A DNA stretch of 64,000 nt from positions 124,001 through 188,000 of the forward strand of contig NZ_JAJNDB010000009.1 in assembly GCF_021026375.1 (NCBI RefSeq). The letters are read 5' to 3'. A model generated the notes under the pieces. It searched no databases. It saw nothing but the letters and a program-made list of their open reading frames with translations, and was not told the origin of the DNA. This DNA is from Actinomycetospora endophytica (GTDB taxonomy: Bacteria; Actinomycetota; Actinomycetes; Mycobacteriales; Pseudonocardiaceae). Made by a program: the position numbers and the translations under genes. Of the stretch, positions 54,848 through 64,000 are shown one piece after another; position 1 is the stretch's first letter, and the number at the start of each line of letters is the position of its first letter.

Positions 54848-56284
54848 TGCCTCGGACTCCGCCCGGTCGTCCGTCGCCCACGCGGTGTGGAACGTCCCCG
54901 CCTTGTCGACGCGCCGGTAGGTATGGGCGCCGAAGAAGTCCCGCTGGCCCTGGACCAGCGCCGCCGGCAGGCGCTCCGCGCGGATCCCGTCGTAGTACGC
55001 GAGAGCCGAGGAGAACCCGGGCGTCGGGATGCCGAGCTGCGCCGAGGAGGCCACCACGCGGCGCCACGAGTCCTGCGCCCCGCCGAGTGCCTCGGCGAAC
55101 GAGGTGTCGGTGAGCAGCGTCGTCAGGCCGGGCTCGCGGTCGTACGCCGCGGTGATCTCGTTGAGGAACTTCGCCCGGATGATGCAGCCGCCGCGCCAGA
55201 TCTTCGCGACCTGGCCGAGGTCGATCGACCAGCCGTACTCGGTCGCCCCCGCCTGGATCTCGTTGAAGCCCTGCGCGTACGCGACGATCTTGGAGGCGTA
55301 GAGGGCCTGCTCGATGTCCTCGGCGAACCCCTCCGCGGCCGCGCCCTCGAGCTTCGCGCCCGAGACGCCCGGCAGGCCCTTCGCCGCGTCGCGCAGCGTC
55401 CGGTTGCCCGACAGCGAGCGGGCGAACGTGGCCTCGGCGATGCCGGTGACCGGGACGCCCAGGTCGAGCGCGGCCTGCACCGTCCAGCGGCCGGTGCCCT
55501 TCTGCTCGGCCTCGTCGGCGACGATGTCGACGAACGGCTTGCCGGTCGCCGCGTCGGTGTGCGCGAGCACCTGCGAGGTGATCTCGATGAGGTAGGAGTC
55601 GAGGCGACCCCGGTTCCACGTCGTGAAGACGTCGGCGATCGCCTTCGGGTCCATCCCGAGGCCGGAACGCAGCAGGTCGTAGGCCTCGGCGATGAGCTGC
55701 ATGTCGGCGTACTCGATGCCGTTGTGGACCATCTTCACGAAGTGGCCCGCGCCGTCGGCGCCGATGTGGGTGCAGCAGGGCGTGCCGTCGACCTTCGCCG
55801 AGATGTCCTCGAGGAGCGGGCCCAGCGAGTCGTAGGCCTCCTTCGGGCCGCCCGGCATGATCGAGGGTCCGTTGAGGGCGCCCTCCTCGCCGCCCGAGAC
55901 GCCCATCCCGACGAAGTTCAGCCCCATGTCCGAGAGGGCCTTCTCCCGACGGCGGGTGTCGGCGAAGTGCGCGTTGCCCGCGTCGATGATCACGTCGCCC
56001 TGATCGAGGAGCGGAGTGAACTCGTCGATCACCGCGTCGGTGGCCTTCCCGGCCGGGACCATGAGCACGATGCGGCGGGGGCGCTCCAGCGAGCGCACGA
56101 AGTCCTCGGCGGAGTAGGCGGGGACGAAGGTCCCCTCGTCGGAGAAGTGCTCGACCAGCTCCTTCGTCCGCTGGTCGGTCCGGTTGTGCACGGCGACGGT
56201 GTGTCCGTGCCGGGCGAGGTTGCGTGCGATGTTGCGGCCCATCGTGGCGAGGCCGCTGACGCCGATCTCCGCTGTCTGGCTCAC
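54845..56284 (-). CDS. gnd: 6-phosphogluconate dehydrogenase, decarboxylating
   Basis: Oxidative pentose-phosphate enzyme of 479 residues giving ribulose-5-phosphate, CO2 and NADPH. The NADP motif is IGVSGLATMGRNIARN, the signature MGVSGGEEGALNGPSIMPGG with the substrate-binding GGEEGA, catalytic KMVHNGIEYADMQL and the C-terminal KIWRGGCIIRAKFL. GTG 56284 gives the family N-terminus; the open frame extends further but without family sequence. Length is that of the homodimeric long form. Ends at the two-way terminator. Confidence 0.95.
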   Translation of the reverse strand: MSQTAEIGVSGLATMGRNIARNLARHGHTVAVHNRTDQRTKELVEHFSDEGTFVPAYSAEDFVRSLERPRRIVLMVPAGKATDAVIDEFTPLLDQGDVIIDAGNAHFADTRRREKALSDMGLNFVGMGVSGGEEGALNGPSIMPGGPKEAYDSLGPLLEDISAKVDGTPCCTHIGADGAGHFVKMVHNGIEYADMQLIAEAYDLLRSGLGMDPKAIADVFTTWNRGRLDSYLIEITSQVLAHTDAATGKPFVDIVADEAEQKGTGRWTVQAALDLGVPVTGIAEATFARSLSGNRTLRDAAKGLPGVSGAKLEGAAAEGFAEDIEQALYASKIVAYAQGFNEIQAGATEYGWSIDLGQVAKIWRGGCIIRAKFLNEITAAYDREPGLTTLLTDTSFAEALGGAQDSWRRVVASSAQLGIPTPGFSSALAYYDGIRAERLPAALVQGQRDFFGAHTYRRVDKAGTFHTAWATDDRAESEA

Positions 56285-56436
56285 GCCGCCCAGGATGCCC
56301 GACCCGAAGGCGTTGATGCGCACGGGTGAGTGACATTCCCGAGATCGGCTAACAGTTCGGCCACGCTGCGCGAGGAACCGTCCGAAGCGCCTCGGCCGTC
56401 CGGCCCAGCGCAGGTCACGGGGGGAACGAACAGACC

Positions 56437-57288
56437 ATGACGGACCAGACGCCACGTGTCGTCGGGGGTCGCGCGCAGGTGCGCCGGGCCGCCGCCCGCG
56501 CCACCCGCCGGACCCGGTACCTGCTCGCCGCCCTGCTCGCCGTGGGCGTGACACTGGGGACCGTGCTGGTCGGCAACGCGGTGGGTTCGGCGGCGACGCC
56601 GGCGGCGCCCGCGCAGATCTGCGACCAGTTCGGATCCACCGGGGTCGCCGGCGGCAAGTACACCGTGCAGAACGACCGGTGGGGCGCCACCACGCAGCAG
56701 TGCATCACCCCGTTCGACACCGGCTTCAACGTCGACGTCGCGCAGCACGTGAACAACAAGGGCCCGGCCGGCTACCCGTCGATCCTGCGCGGCTGCAACT
56801 ACGGCTACTGCACCGCCGGCTCGCCGTTCCCGGCGCAGGTCTCGTCGCTCGGCACGGTCCGCTCGAACTGGTCGACGCACGGCCCTACGGCCGGCGGGAC
56901 GCAGCAGTACAACACCGCGTACGACATCTGGTTCGACCCGACGAAGACCAACAACGGCCGCAACACCGGCGCCGAGATGATGATCTGGCTCAACCGCACC
57001 TCGTGGGTCCAGCCGATCGGCAAGCCGTACTACGACGTGAACATCGGCGGCACCGTCTACACCGTCTGGTACGGCAAGACCGACCTGCCGGTCATCTCCT
57101 ACGTGCGCAAGACCGCGACGACGTCGGTGACCAACCTGCCGATCGAACTCTTCACCCGCGACGCGATGCTGCGCGGCGTGGTCAGGTCGAACTGGTACCT
57201 GACGAGCGTGCAGGCCGGGTTCGAGCCGTGGACCGGCGGCACCGGGCTGCGCACCAACTCGTTCTCGGTGACCCGCAACGGCGCTTAG
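56437..57288 (+). CDS. Secreted GH12 endoglucanase
   Basis: Glycoside hydrolase family 12 protein of 283 residues, predicted to cut beta-1,4-glucan outside the cell. A signal peptide with several Arg precedes LLAALLAVGVTLGTVLVGNA (Sec or Tat). The GH12 body has ICDQFG and TTQQCI (first disulfide), AYDIWFDPT, the nucleophile Glu in GAEMMIWLNRTSW and the acid/base Glu in GFEPWTGGTGL. There is no carbohydrate-binding module. The ATG follows a purine-rich GGGGGGAA. Its stop is inside a terminator module. Confidence 0.9.
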   Translation: MTDQTPRVVGGRAQVRRAAARATRRTRYLLAALLAVGVTLGTVLVGNAVGSAATPAAPAQICDQFGSTGVAGGKYTVQNDRWGATTQQCITPFDTGFNVDVAQHVNNKGPAGYPSILRGCNYGYCTAGSPFPAQVSSLGTVRSNWSTHGPTAGGTQQYNTAYDIWFDPTKTNNGRNTGAEMMIWLNRTSWVQPIGKPYYDVNIGGTVYTVWYGKTDLPVISYVRKTATTSVTNLPIELFTRDAMLRGVVRSNWYLTSVQAGFEPWTGGTGLRTNSFSVTRNGA

Positions 57289-57350
57289 GGCTTCGCCCAC
57301 GTGCGTGCGTTTCCGTGTCTGGACACGGAAACGCACGCACGTGCGCGTCA
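57286..57350. terminator. Gene-end module between GH12 gene and FMN reductase
   Basis: TAG + GGGC-TT-CGCCC-like mini-hairpin, then a perfect 21-bp stem (57298-57318 with 57323-57343, loop CTGG; arms CACGTGCGTGCGTTTCCGTG..). The minus-strand gene ends with its TGA inside GCGCTGACGCGC. Same architecture as the GTGAGCA family but a different arm sequence. Confidence 0.8.
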
Positions 57351-57938
57351 GCGCGAACCGCGCAAGCCCAGCGTCCCGATCCACTCCGAGAGCCCGTCCA
57401 GCGCCGCCTTCGCGCCCGCCTCGGTCTCCGGGGCGGCGTCGAAGACCCGCTCGGCCCCCTCGCCGGAGACGCGCTGCCCCGCGAACGGGATCGGCACCGA
57501 GCCGGCGACGACCATCCGCAGGCCGACCAGCACCGGGACCAGCGCCTCCGCCGCACGAGCGCCCGCGGCCACCCCGCCGTACCCGACCAGCGTGACCGGC
57601 TTGCCCGCCCACTCCTGGTTGAGGTGGTCGAGCGCGTTCTTGATCGCGGCGTTGTAGCTGTGGTTGTACTCGGGGTGGACGATCGCGTAGGCGTCCGCGC
57701 GGGCGATGGTCGCGCTGAAGGCCTTCGTCGAGTCCAGCGTGTACCGGCCGAAGCGGGGGTGCTCGGGCTCGGCGAACATCGGGAGGTCGACCTCGGCGAG
57801 GTCGATGATCTCGACGTCGAAGGCCTCGTGGTTCCGCGCGTAGTCGGCGAACCAGCGCGCGATCGGCTCGCCCACGCGCCCGGGCCGGGTGCTGGCGACG
57901 ATCACCTGCAGCAGGGGGCGGCGGTCGGCGTCCGTCAT
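57348..57938 (-). CDS. NADPH-dependent FMN reductase family protein
   Basis: Flavodoxin-like quinone/FMN reductase of 196 residues. [19 protein letters not shown] gives the phosphate-binding loop, [20 protein letters not shown] the flavin-contact region, and [11 protein letters not shown] the third loop. It may reduce quinones or azo compounds or provide FMNH2. GAGGAG precedes the ATG. A perfect palindrome lies just upstream. Confidence 0.87.
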   Translation of the reverse strand: MTDADRRPLLQVIVASTRPGRVGEPIARWFADYARNHEAFDVEIIDLAEVDLPMFAEPEHPRFGRYTLDSTKAFSATIARADAYAIVHPEYNHSYNAAIKNALDHLNQEWAGKPVTLVGYGGVAAGARAAEALVPVLVGLRMVVAGSVPIPFAGQRVSGEGAERVFDAAPETEAGAKAALDGLSEWIGTLGLRGSR

Positions 57939-57958
57939 GGGTCTCCTCGGGTCGGGAC

Positions 57959-57974
57959 GGTTGTTGCCACAACC
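57959..57974. promoter_or_regulatory. Palindromic operator upstream of FMN reductase
   Basis: GGTTGT-TGCC-ACAACC, a perfect inverted repeat 20 nt before the ATG of the FMN reductase and 56 nt before hisD on the other strand. A redox or electrophile-sensing repressor is likely from context; none is encoded nearby. Confidence 0.55.
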
Positions 57975-58030
57975 ATCCTGCTCTCCTGTGGGCTCCGGCG
58001 CTGTTGGGGGCCGCGTTTAGGCTGGTACGC

Positions 58031-60513
<2,483 letters not shown>

Positions 60514-60541
60514 TTCACTCGGGCCAGGCCGCCGTGCGGCC

Positions 60542-60830
60542 GGTGATCAGGAGTACTCGGCGCAGCTCGGAGGCGCCTCGCGCATGCTTGGTGTGCCCTT
60601 CGTCGGAGTGGGGCGGAGAATTCGGCCCACCCCCATGATCAAGAGCACTCAGCGCACCCGGGAAGCGCCTCAGGCATGAGTGCTGTGCCCCTCGTCGTGG
60701 GCCGGTGAGCAGATCAACTCCCTCATCATGATCAGGAGCACTGGGCGCAGCTTTGAGAGCCGGCGCACATGCGTGGTGTGCCCCTCGACGGCGGGGCCGG
60801 TCGCCCCTCGACGCTCCGATCACGACGACC
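60542..60830 (+). repeat. Three tandem TGATCA-type repeats, period about 93 nt
   Basis: TGATCA occurs at 60544, 60636 and 60729 (spacing 92 and 93 nt). Each unit reads TGATCA(A/G)GAG(C/T)ACT, then GCGCA, a variable middle, a CATG box and TGTGCCCCTCG(T/A)CG. In the middle copy AGCACTCA pairs with TGAGTGCT to make a hairpin. Related copies follow livF. The array fills the gap between the ends of hisC and the XRE-cupin gene; no reading frame looks coding. Confidence 0.72.
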
Positions 60831-61395
60831 GCGTCCGCACGTGCGCCCGCTCACCCTGCGGACCGAAGAGCGCGATCATCTCCGCGGGCTCGTCCCCGGG
60901 GTTGGCGAACGCGTGGGGGACGTGCGTGTCGAACTCGACGACCTCGCCGGGGCGCAGCACGACGTCGTCGTCGCCCAGCCAGAGCCGCACCTGCCCGGAG
61001 AGCACGTAGGCCCACTCGTAGCCCTCGTGGGACTGCTGGGTCGGTGTCCGCCCCGGATAGCCGACCGGCATGATCAGCTTGTAGGCCTGCAGCCCGCCCG
61101 GGCGCCGGGTCAGCGGGACGAAGGTCATCCCGCCGCGCTGCACGGCGGGCATCCGGACGCGCGGGTCGCCGGTCTGCGGGGCGTCGACGAGCTCGTCGAG
61201 CGCGACCTGGAACGCCCGCGCGAGCGGGAGCAGCAGCTCGAGGGTGGGCTTCCGTCCGCCCGATTCGAGCCGGGACAGCGTGGACAGCGAGATCCCCGTG
61301 GCGTCGGCGACCTCGGTCAGCGTCATCCCGCGGGCGCCACGGATCGCGCGCAGGCGGGGCCCGACCCCGTCGAGGACCTCGGCGAACTCACTCAT
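60820..61395 (-). CDS. XRE-family regulator with cupin domain
   Basis: Protein of 191 residues: helix-turn-helix of the XRE/Cro type (LRAIRGARGMTLTEVADATG, ISLSTLSRLESGGRKP) followed by a cupin_2 barrel (SHEGYEWAYVLSGQVRLWLGDDD, PGEVVEFDTHVPHAFANPG). This class usually senses a small metabolite and controls a neighbouring gene. ATG 61395 is exactly 7 nt after CAAAAT on the minus strand, and a palindrome covers that box. It is divergent from the oxidoreductase/methyltransferase fusion, the obvious target. Confidence 0.9.
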   Translation of the reverse strand: MSEFAEVLDGVGPRLRAIRGARGMTLTEVADATGISLSTLSRLESGGRKPTLELLLPLARAFQVALDELVDAPQTGDPRVRMPAVQRGGMTFVPLTRRPGGLQAYKLIMPVGYPGRTPTQQSHEGYEWAYVLSGQVRLWLGDDDVVLRPGEVVEFDTHVPHAFANPGDEPAEMIALFGPQGERAHVRTRSS

Positions 61396-61402
61396 GCCCA
61401 AG

Positions 61403-61436
61403 ATTTTGCCACTACGGCAAGGATGTTTGCCAGTAT
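61403..61436. promoter_or_regulatory. Operator between XRE-cupin gene and the oxidoreductase fusion
   Basis: TTGCC-ACTAC-GGCAA (61406-61420) is a perfect palindrome that overlaps the minus-strand -10 box CAAAAT (61403-61408). A half-site TTTGCCAGTA (61426-61435) follows. CAGTAT (61431-61436) may be the plus-strand -10 box. Auto-control plus control of the divergent gene is the simplest reading. Confidence 0.62.
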
Positions 61437-61490
61437 GACGTCGGCCGGCGCAGGCTCGGTCCCATCGGAGCACAGCGGGAGGAGACCGGG

Positions 61491-63041
61491 ATGAACGAGG
61501 AACGCTGGGACGTCGTGGTGGTGGGCGGCGGCGCGGGCGGGCTGTCGGCGGCGCTGACGCTGGCGCGGTCCCGACGGCGGGTGCTGGTGGTCGACGCGGG
61601 GGAGCCGCGGAACGCGCCGGCGGACGGCGTGCACAACTACCTCGGCCGCGAGGGGAGCGCGCCGGGCGAGCTGACCGCGATCGGCCGGGCCGAGGTGGAG
61701 AACTACGGGGGAGTGGTCCGCACCGGGCGGGTCGTGTCGGCCTCGCCGTCCCACGAGGGTGGCTTCCTGCTGGGCCTCGACGACGGCGGGTCGGCGCGGG
61801 CGCGGCGGGTGGTCCTCGCGACCGGCGTCGTCGACGAGCTGCCCGGGGTCACCGGCCTGCGCGAGCGCTGGGGTCGCGACGTGATCCACTGCCCGTACTG
61901 CCACGGCTGGGAGGTCCGGGACCGCCGGGTCGGGGTGCTCGCGACGAGCCCGATGGCGATGCACCACGTCGGACTGATGCGCCAGCTCACGGACGACCTC
62001 GTGCTCTTCCTCAACGACGCGTACGCGCCCGAGCGCCACGCCGCCGACGAGCTCGATGCCCGCGGCGTGGAGGTGGTGACGGGCGCGGTGTCGTCGCTCG
62101 AGGTCGTCGATGACGCGCTGCGCGGGGTCCGGCTCGCCGACGGCACCGTCGTGACCCTCGACGCGCTGCTCGTGCCGACCGTCGTCCGGGCCCGGGCCGA
62201 GGTGGCCACGATGCTGGGGCTCTCCACCACCGAGCAGCGGATGGGCGGGACGCTGTTCGGCGAGATCCTCGAGGTCGACGCGCGCGGCGAGACCGCCGTG
62301 TCCGGTGTCTGGGCCGTCGGCAACGCGACGGACGTGTCCGCCACCGTGATCGCCTCGGCGGCCGCCGGGACGAAGACCGGCGCGATGGTGAACGCGGACC
62401 TGGTCGCGGAGGACGGCCGCCTGGCCCTGATGGCGCACCGCGACGGGAGCCCGGCGTTCTGGGAGCGCTTCTACGCCGACCGCGACCAGGTGTGGAGCGG
62501 GCGACCCAACCCGGTCCTCGCCGCGACCGCCGAGGACCTCGCCCCCGGGACGGCGCTCGACCTCGGTGCCGGTGAGGGCGGCGACGCGCTCTGGCTGGCC
62601 GGGCGGGGCTGGAAGGTGACCGCGGTCGACGTCGCGCAGACAGCGTGCGACCGGATCGTCGAGCGCGCCGGCGATCTCCCCGTGCGCACCGAGCGCCACG
62701 ACCTCACCGAGTCCTTCCCCGAGGACTCGTACGACCTGGTCTCGGCGCAGTACCTGCACTCCCCGAACGCCGACTTCCCGCGCACCGCGATCCTGCGCCG
62801 GGCGGCCGAGGCGGTCGCTCCGGGCGGAACCCTGCTCGTCGTCGGGCACGGCCGGCTGGCGCCGTGGTCGTGGGACCCGTCGCTGCGGATGGCGACCGCG
62901 CCCGAGGTGCTGGCGTCGCTGGCGCTCGACGACGCGGCCTGGGAGGTCGTGCGCTGCGAGTCTCCGGAGCGCACCGCGACCGGGCCGGACGGGCAGGAGG
63001 CGACGATCACCGACGAGGTGCTGCGGCTGCGCCGCATGTGA
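61491..63041 (+). CDS. Thioredoxin reductase-like flavoprotein fused to a SAM methyltransferase
   Basis: Fusion of 516 residues. Residues 1-305 are a TrxB-like FAD/NAD(P) oxidoreductase: VVVVGGGAGGLSAALTLARS, the redox pair in HCPYCHGWEVRD, and the FAD-contact end VSGVWAVGNATD. Residues 320-516 are a class I methyltransferase: PAFWERFYADRDQVWSGRPN, motif I ALDLGAGEGGDALWLA, then LVSAQYLHSP and VAPGGTLLVVGH. NCBI names such a bifunctional family, but its role is unproven; linked redox and methyl transfer on a small substrate is inference. The ATG has GGGAGGAG upstream. Under divergent XRE-cupin control. Confidence 0.87.
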   Translation: MNEERWDVVVVGGGAGGLSAALTLARSRRRVLVVDAGEPRNAPADGVHNYLGREGSAPGELTAIGRAEVENYGGVVRTGRVVSASPSHEGGFLLGLDDGGSARARRVVLATGVVDELPGVTGLRERWGRDVIHCPYCHGWEVRDRRVGVLATSPMAMHHVGLMRQLTDDLVLFLNDAYAPERHAADELDARGVEVVTGAVSSLEVVDDALRGVRLADGTVVTLDALLVPTVVRARAEVATMLGLSTTEQRMGGTLFGEILEVDARGETAVSGVWAVGNATDVSATVIASAAAGTKTGAMVNADLVAEDGRLALMAHRDGSPAFWERFYADRDQVWSGRPNPVLAATAEDLAPGTALDLGAGEGGDALWLAGRGWKVTAVDVAQTACDRIVERAGDLPVRTERHDLTESFPEDSYDLVSAQYLHSPNADFPRTAILRRAAEAVAPGGTLLVVGHGRLAPWSWDPSLRMATAPEVLASLALDDAAWEVVRCESPERTATGPDGQEATITDEVLRLRRM

Positions 63042-63080
63042 GTGGAAGTGGACGTCCGGGCGTCCACATCCACGCACATG
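63035..63080 (+). terminator. Palindrome at the end of the oxidoreductase fusion gene
   Basis: A stem of 20 positions with 2 mismatches (63035-63054 with 63061-63080; CATGTG and CACATG at the base, loop TCCGGG) contains the TGA stop at 63039-63041. It lies just upstream of the hisB promoter. Confidence 0.65.
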
Positions 63081-63102
63081 CCCGTAGGGCACACTGGTGA
63101 TC

Positions 63103-63711
63103 GTGAGCAGGACCGGACGTGTGGAGCGCGTGACCAAGGAGTCGAGCGTCCTCGTCGAGATCGACCTCGACGGGACCGGGCGCACCGAGGTCGCCACCGG
63201 GGTGCCGTTCTTCGACCACATGCTCGACGCGCTGGGCAAGCACGGCAGCCTCGACCTCGTCGTACGGGCTACCGGGGACACCGAGATCGACGCCCACCAC
63301 ACCGTCGAGGACGTCGCGATCGTGTTCGGTCAGGCCCTCAAGCAGGCGCTCGGCGACAAGTCCGGCATCCGCCGGTTCGGTGACGCCTGGATCCCGATGG
63401 ACGAGGCGCTGGCCCAGGCCGTCGTGGACGTCTCCGGCCGGCCGTACTGCGTGCACACCGGGGAGCCGGACTCGATGGCCGGCTTCGTCGTCGGCGGGAA
63501 CTACCCGACGGTGCTGAACCGGCACGTCTTCGAGTCGATCGCCTTCCACGCCGGGATCGCGCTGCACGTCCGGGTCACCGGCGGCCGGGACCCGCACCAC
63601 ATCACCGAGGCCGAGTACAAGGCGATCGCCCGGGCGCTGCGCGCGGCCACCGAGCCCGACGCACGACTGGCCGGCGGCACCGCGTCGACCAAGGGTGTCC
63701 TGGAGTCGTGA
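63103..63711 (+). CDS. hisB: Imidazoleglycerol-phosphate dehydratase
   Basis: Mn-dependent dehydratase of histidine synthesis, 202 residues. Metal-binding motifs are [30 protein letters not shown]-region and the second half motifs [12 protein letters not shown] and [14 protein letters not shown]. The GTG at 63103 is 7 nt after CACACT (63090-63095), which gives it a promoter of its own; a GTG two codons upstream (63097) is in frame. It is separated from hisC by 2.6 kb. Confidence 0.95.
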   Translation: MSRTGRVERVTKESSVLVEIDLDGTGRTEVATGVPFFDHMLDALGKHGSLDLVVRATGDTEIDAHHTVEDVAIVFGQALKQALGDKSGIRRFGDAWIPMDEALAQAVVDVSGRPYCVHTGEPDSMAGFVVGGNYPTVLNRHVFESIAFHAGIALHVRVTGGRDPHHITEAEYKAIARALRAATEPDARLAGGTASTKGVLES

Positions 63712-63739
63712 GCACCCGCCACGGCACCGGGGACGGCCG

Positions 63740-63907
63740 GTGAGCGGCAACGAGATCCTCGCCCTCGGGCTCCTGCTGGTGGGCGGGTTCCTCGTCGGGG
63801 GCGTGGTCTCCTTCGGCCGCCAGCGCAAGTGGATCGCCGCCGTCGTGCTCGCGGTCCTCGCCGCGCTCGCGGTCGCCGCGGGTGTCCTGCGGCTGATCCC
63901 CACCTGA
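63740..63907 (+). CDS. Small membrane protein in the his operon
   Basis: Protein of 55 residues with two hydrophobic helices (ILALGLLLVGGFLVGGVVSF and WIAAVVLAVLAALAVAAGVL) joined by a basic GRQRKW loop. It starts 28 nt after hisB. Streptomyces has, as I recall, a similar tiny membrane gene between hisB and hisH. Role unknown. Confidence 0.62.
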   Translation: MSGNEILALGLLLVGGFLVGGVVSFGRQRKWIAAVVLAVLAALAVAAGVLRLIPT

Positions 63908-64000
63908 GGGGTCGTCCGGCGGTCCGCGAATCGTGTCCGGTAGGGCACCATCGTCGAGATCGGACGGCGGGAGGCGGTGGGACGACGGTGGAGACGGAGC
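63908..64000 (+). other. Window end; possible start of the next gene
   Basis: GGGAGG near 63969-63974 is followed by GTG codons at 63977 and 63988, so another gene, hisH by operon order, may begin here. Too little is present to tell. Confidence 0.25.

Noticed and set aside
56285-56554. N-terminal extension of gnd to 569 residues
   Set aside because: The added residues are Arg-rich without family similarity, and the 6PGDH N-terminus begins exactly after the GTG at 56284.
57297-57343. Insertion-sequence terminal repeat
   Set aside because: The perfect 21-bp palindrome has no transposase and no second copy nearby, and lies between two stop codons like the other gene-end modules.
60542-60830. 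CRISPR array
   Set aside because: Only three imperfect copies, long diverged units with no constant short repeat and variable spacer, and no cas genes.

Overview
The window is a high-GC actinobacterial chromosome segment, most likely from the order Pseudonocardiales (Pseudonocardia or a close relative). The reasoning is threefold: the order polA, rpsA, coaE, DUF402, uvrB matches the mycobacterial core arrangement; there is an EthA-type monooxygenase, a mycofactocin-type SDR and an SCO6745-family protein; and at least a dozen genes appear to start on leaderless transcripts (a -10 box ending 7 nt before ATG/GTG). The genus is inference. I saw no rRNA, tRNA, CRISPR array, insertion sequence or prophage.

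Region by region. 1-2.1 kb is the end of a branched-chain amino-acid ABC operon (livM fragment, livG, livF). 2.3-13.6 kb is the DNA-maintenance and translation core (a thioesterase, polA, rpsA, coaE, DUF402), broken by an EthA-like monooxygenase behind a tandem operator, an NAD-binding oxidoreductase, a GNAT enzyme and a methyltransferase. 13.8-18 kb has a cysteine-rich DUF5685 protein, uvrB and a decayed SDR. 18-21.2 kb is a GAF-domain activator with a 2,3-butanediol/acetoin pair. 21.2-27.2 kb has an ACT-like protein behind a structured leader, a heterodimeric ABC exporter with one degenerate ATP site, and a two-domain Clp-type ATPase lacking its N-domain. 27.3-32 kb has glmS with a small upstream gene, and two divergent citrate synthases, one fused to a helix-turn-helix domain. 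32-40.6 kb has two related ABC-2 modules on either side of a TerC transporter governed by a yybP-ykoY (Mn2+) riboswitch; one ATPase is fused through a membrane helix to a secreted hydrolase. 40.6-47.6 kb has a DyP peroxidase, a CLC channel with MarR regulator, an SDR, a lipase-like protein and an SCO6745-family protein. 47.6-57.3 kb has a FAD oxidase, typA, hotdog proteins, a mycofactocin-type SDR, a CDF transporter, gnd and a secreted GH12 endoglucanase. 57.3-64 kb has an FMN reductase and hisD-hisC-hisB, with a regulator and redox-enzyme/methyltransferase fusion cassette lying between hisC and hisB.

Two repeat systems run through the intergenic DNA. The first is a stereotyped gene-end module: stop codon, a mini-hairpin such as GCGC-N3-GCGC, then a 36-46 nt palindrome usually beginning GTGAGCA. 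It occurs at seven or more gene ends and appears to have replaced the 3' end of coaE. The second is a roughly 93-nt direct repeat starting TGATCA, three copies after hisC and two after livF. These, the in-frame riboswitch/ribosome-site alternative pairing, the tandem ethA operator and the hydrolase-ABC fusion are the points most worth checking. All functional calls rest on reading the translated sequence and recalled family motifs; no database search was run.
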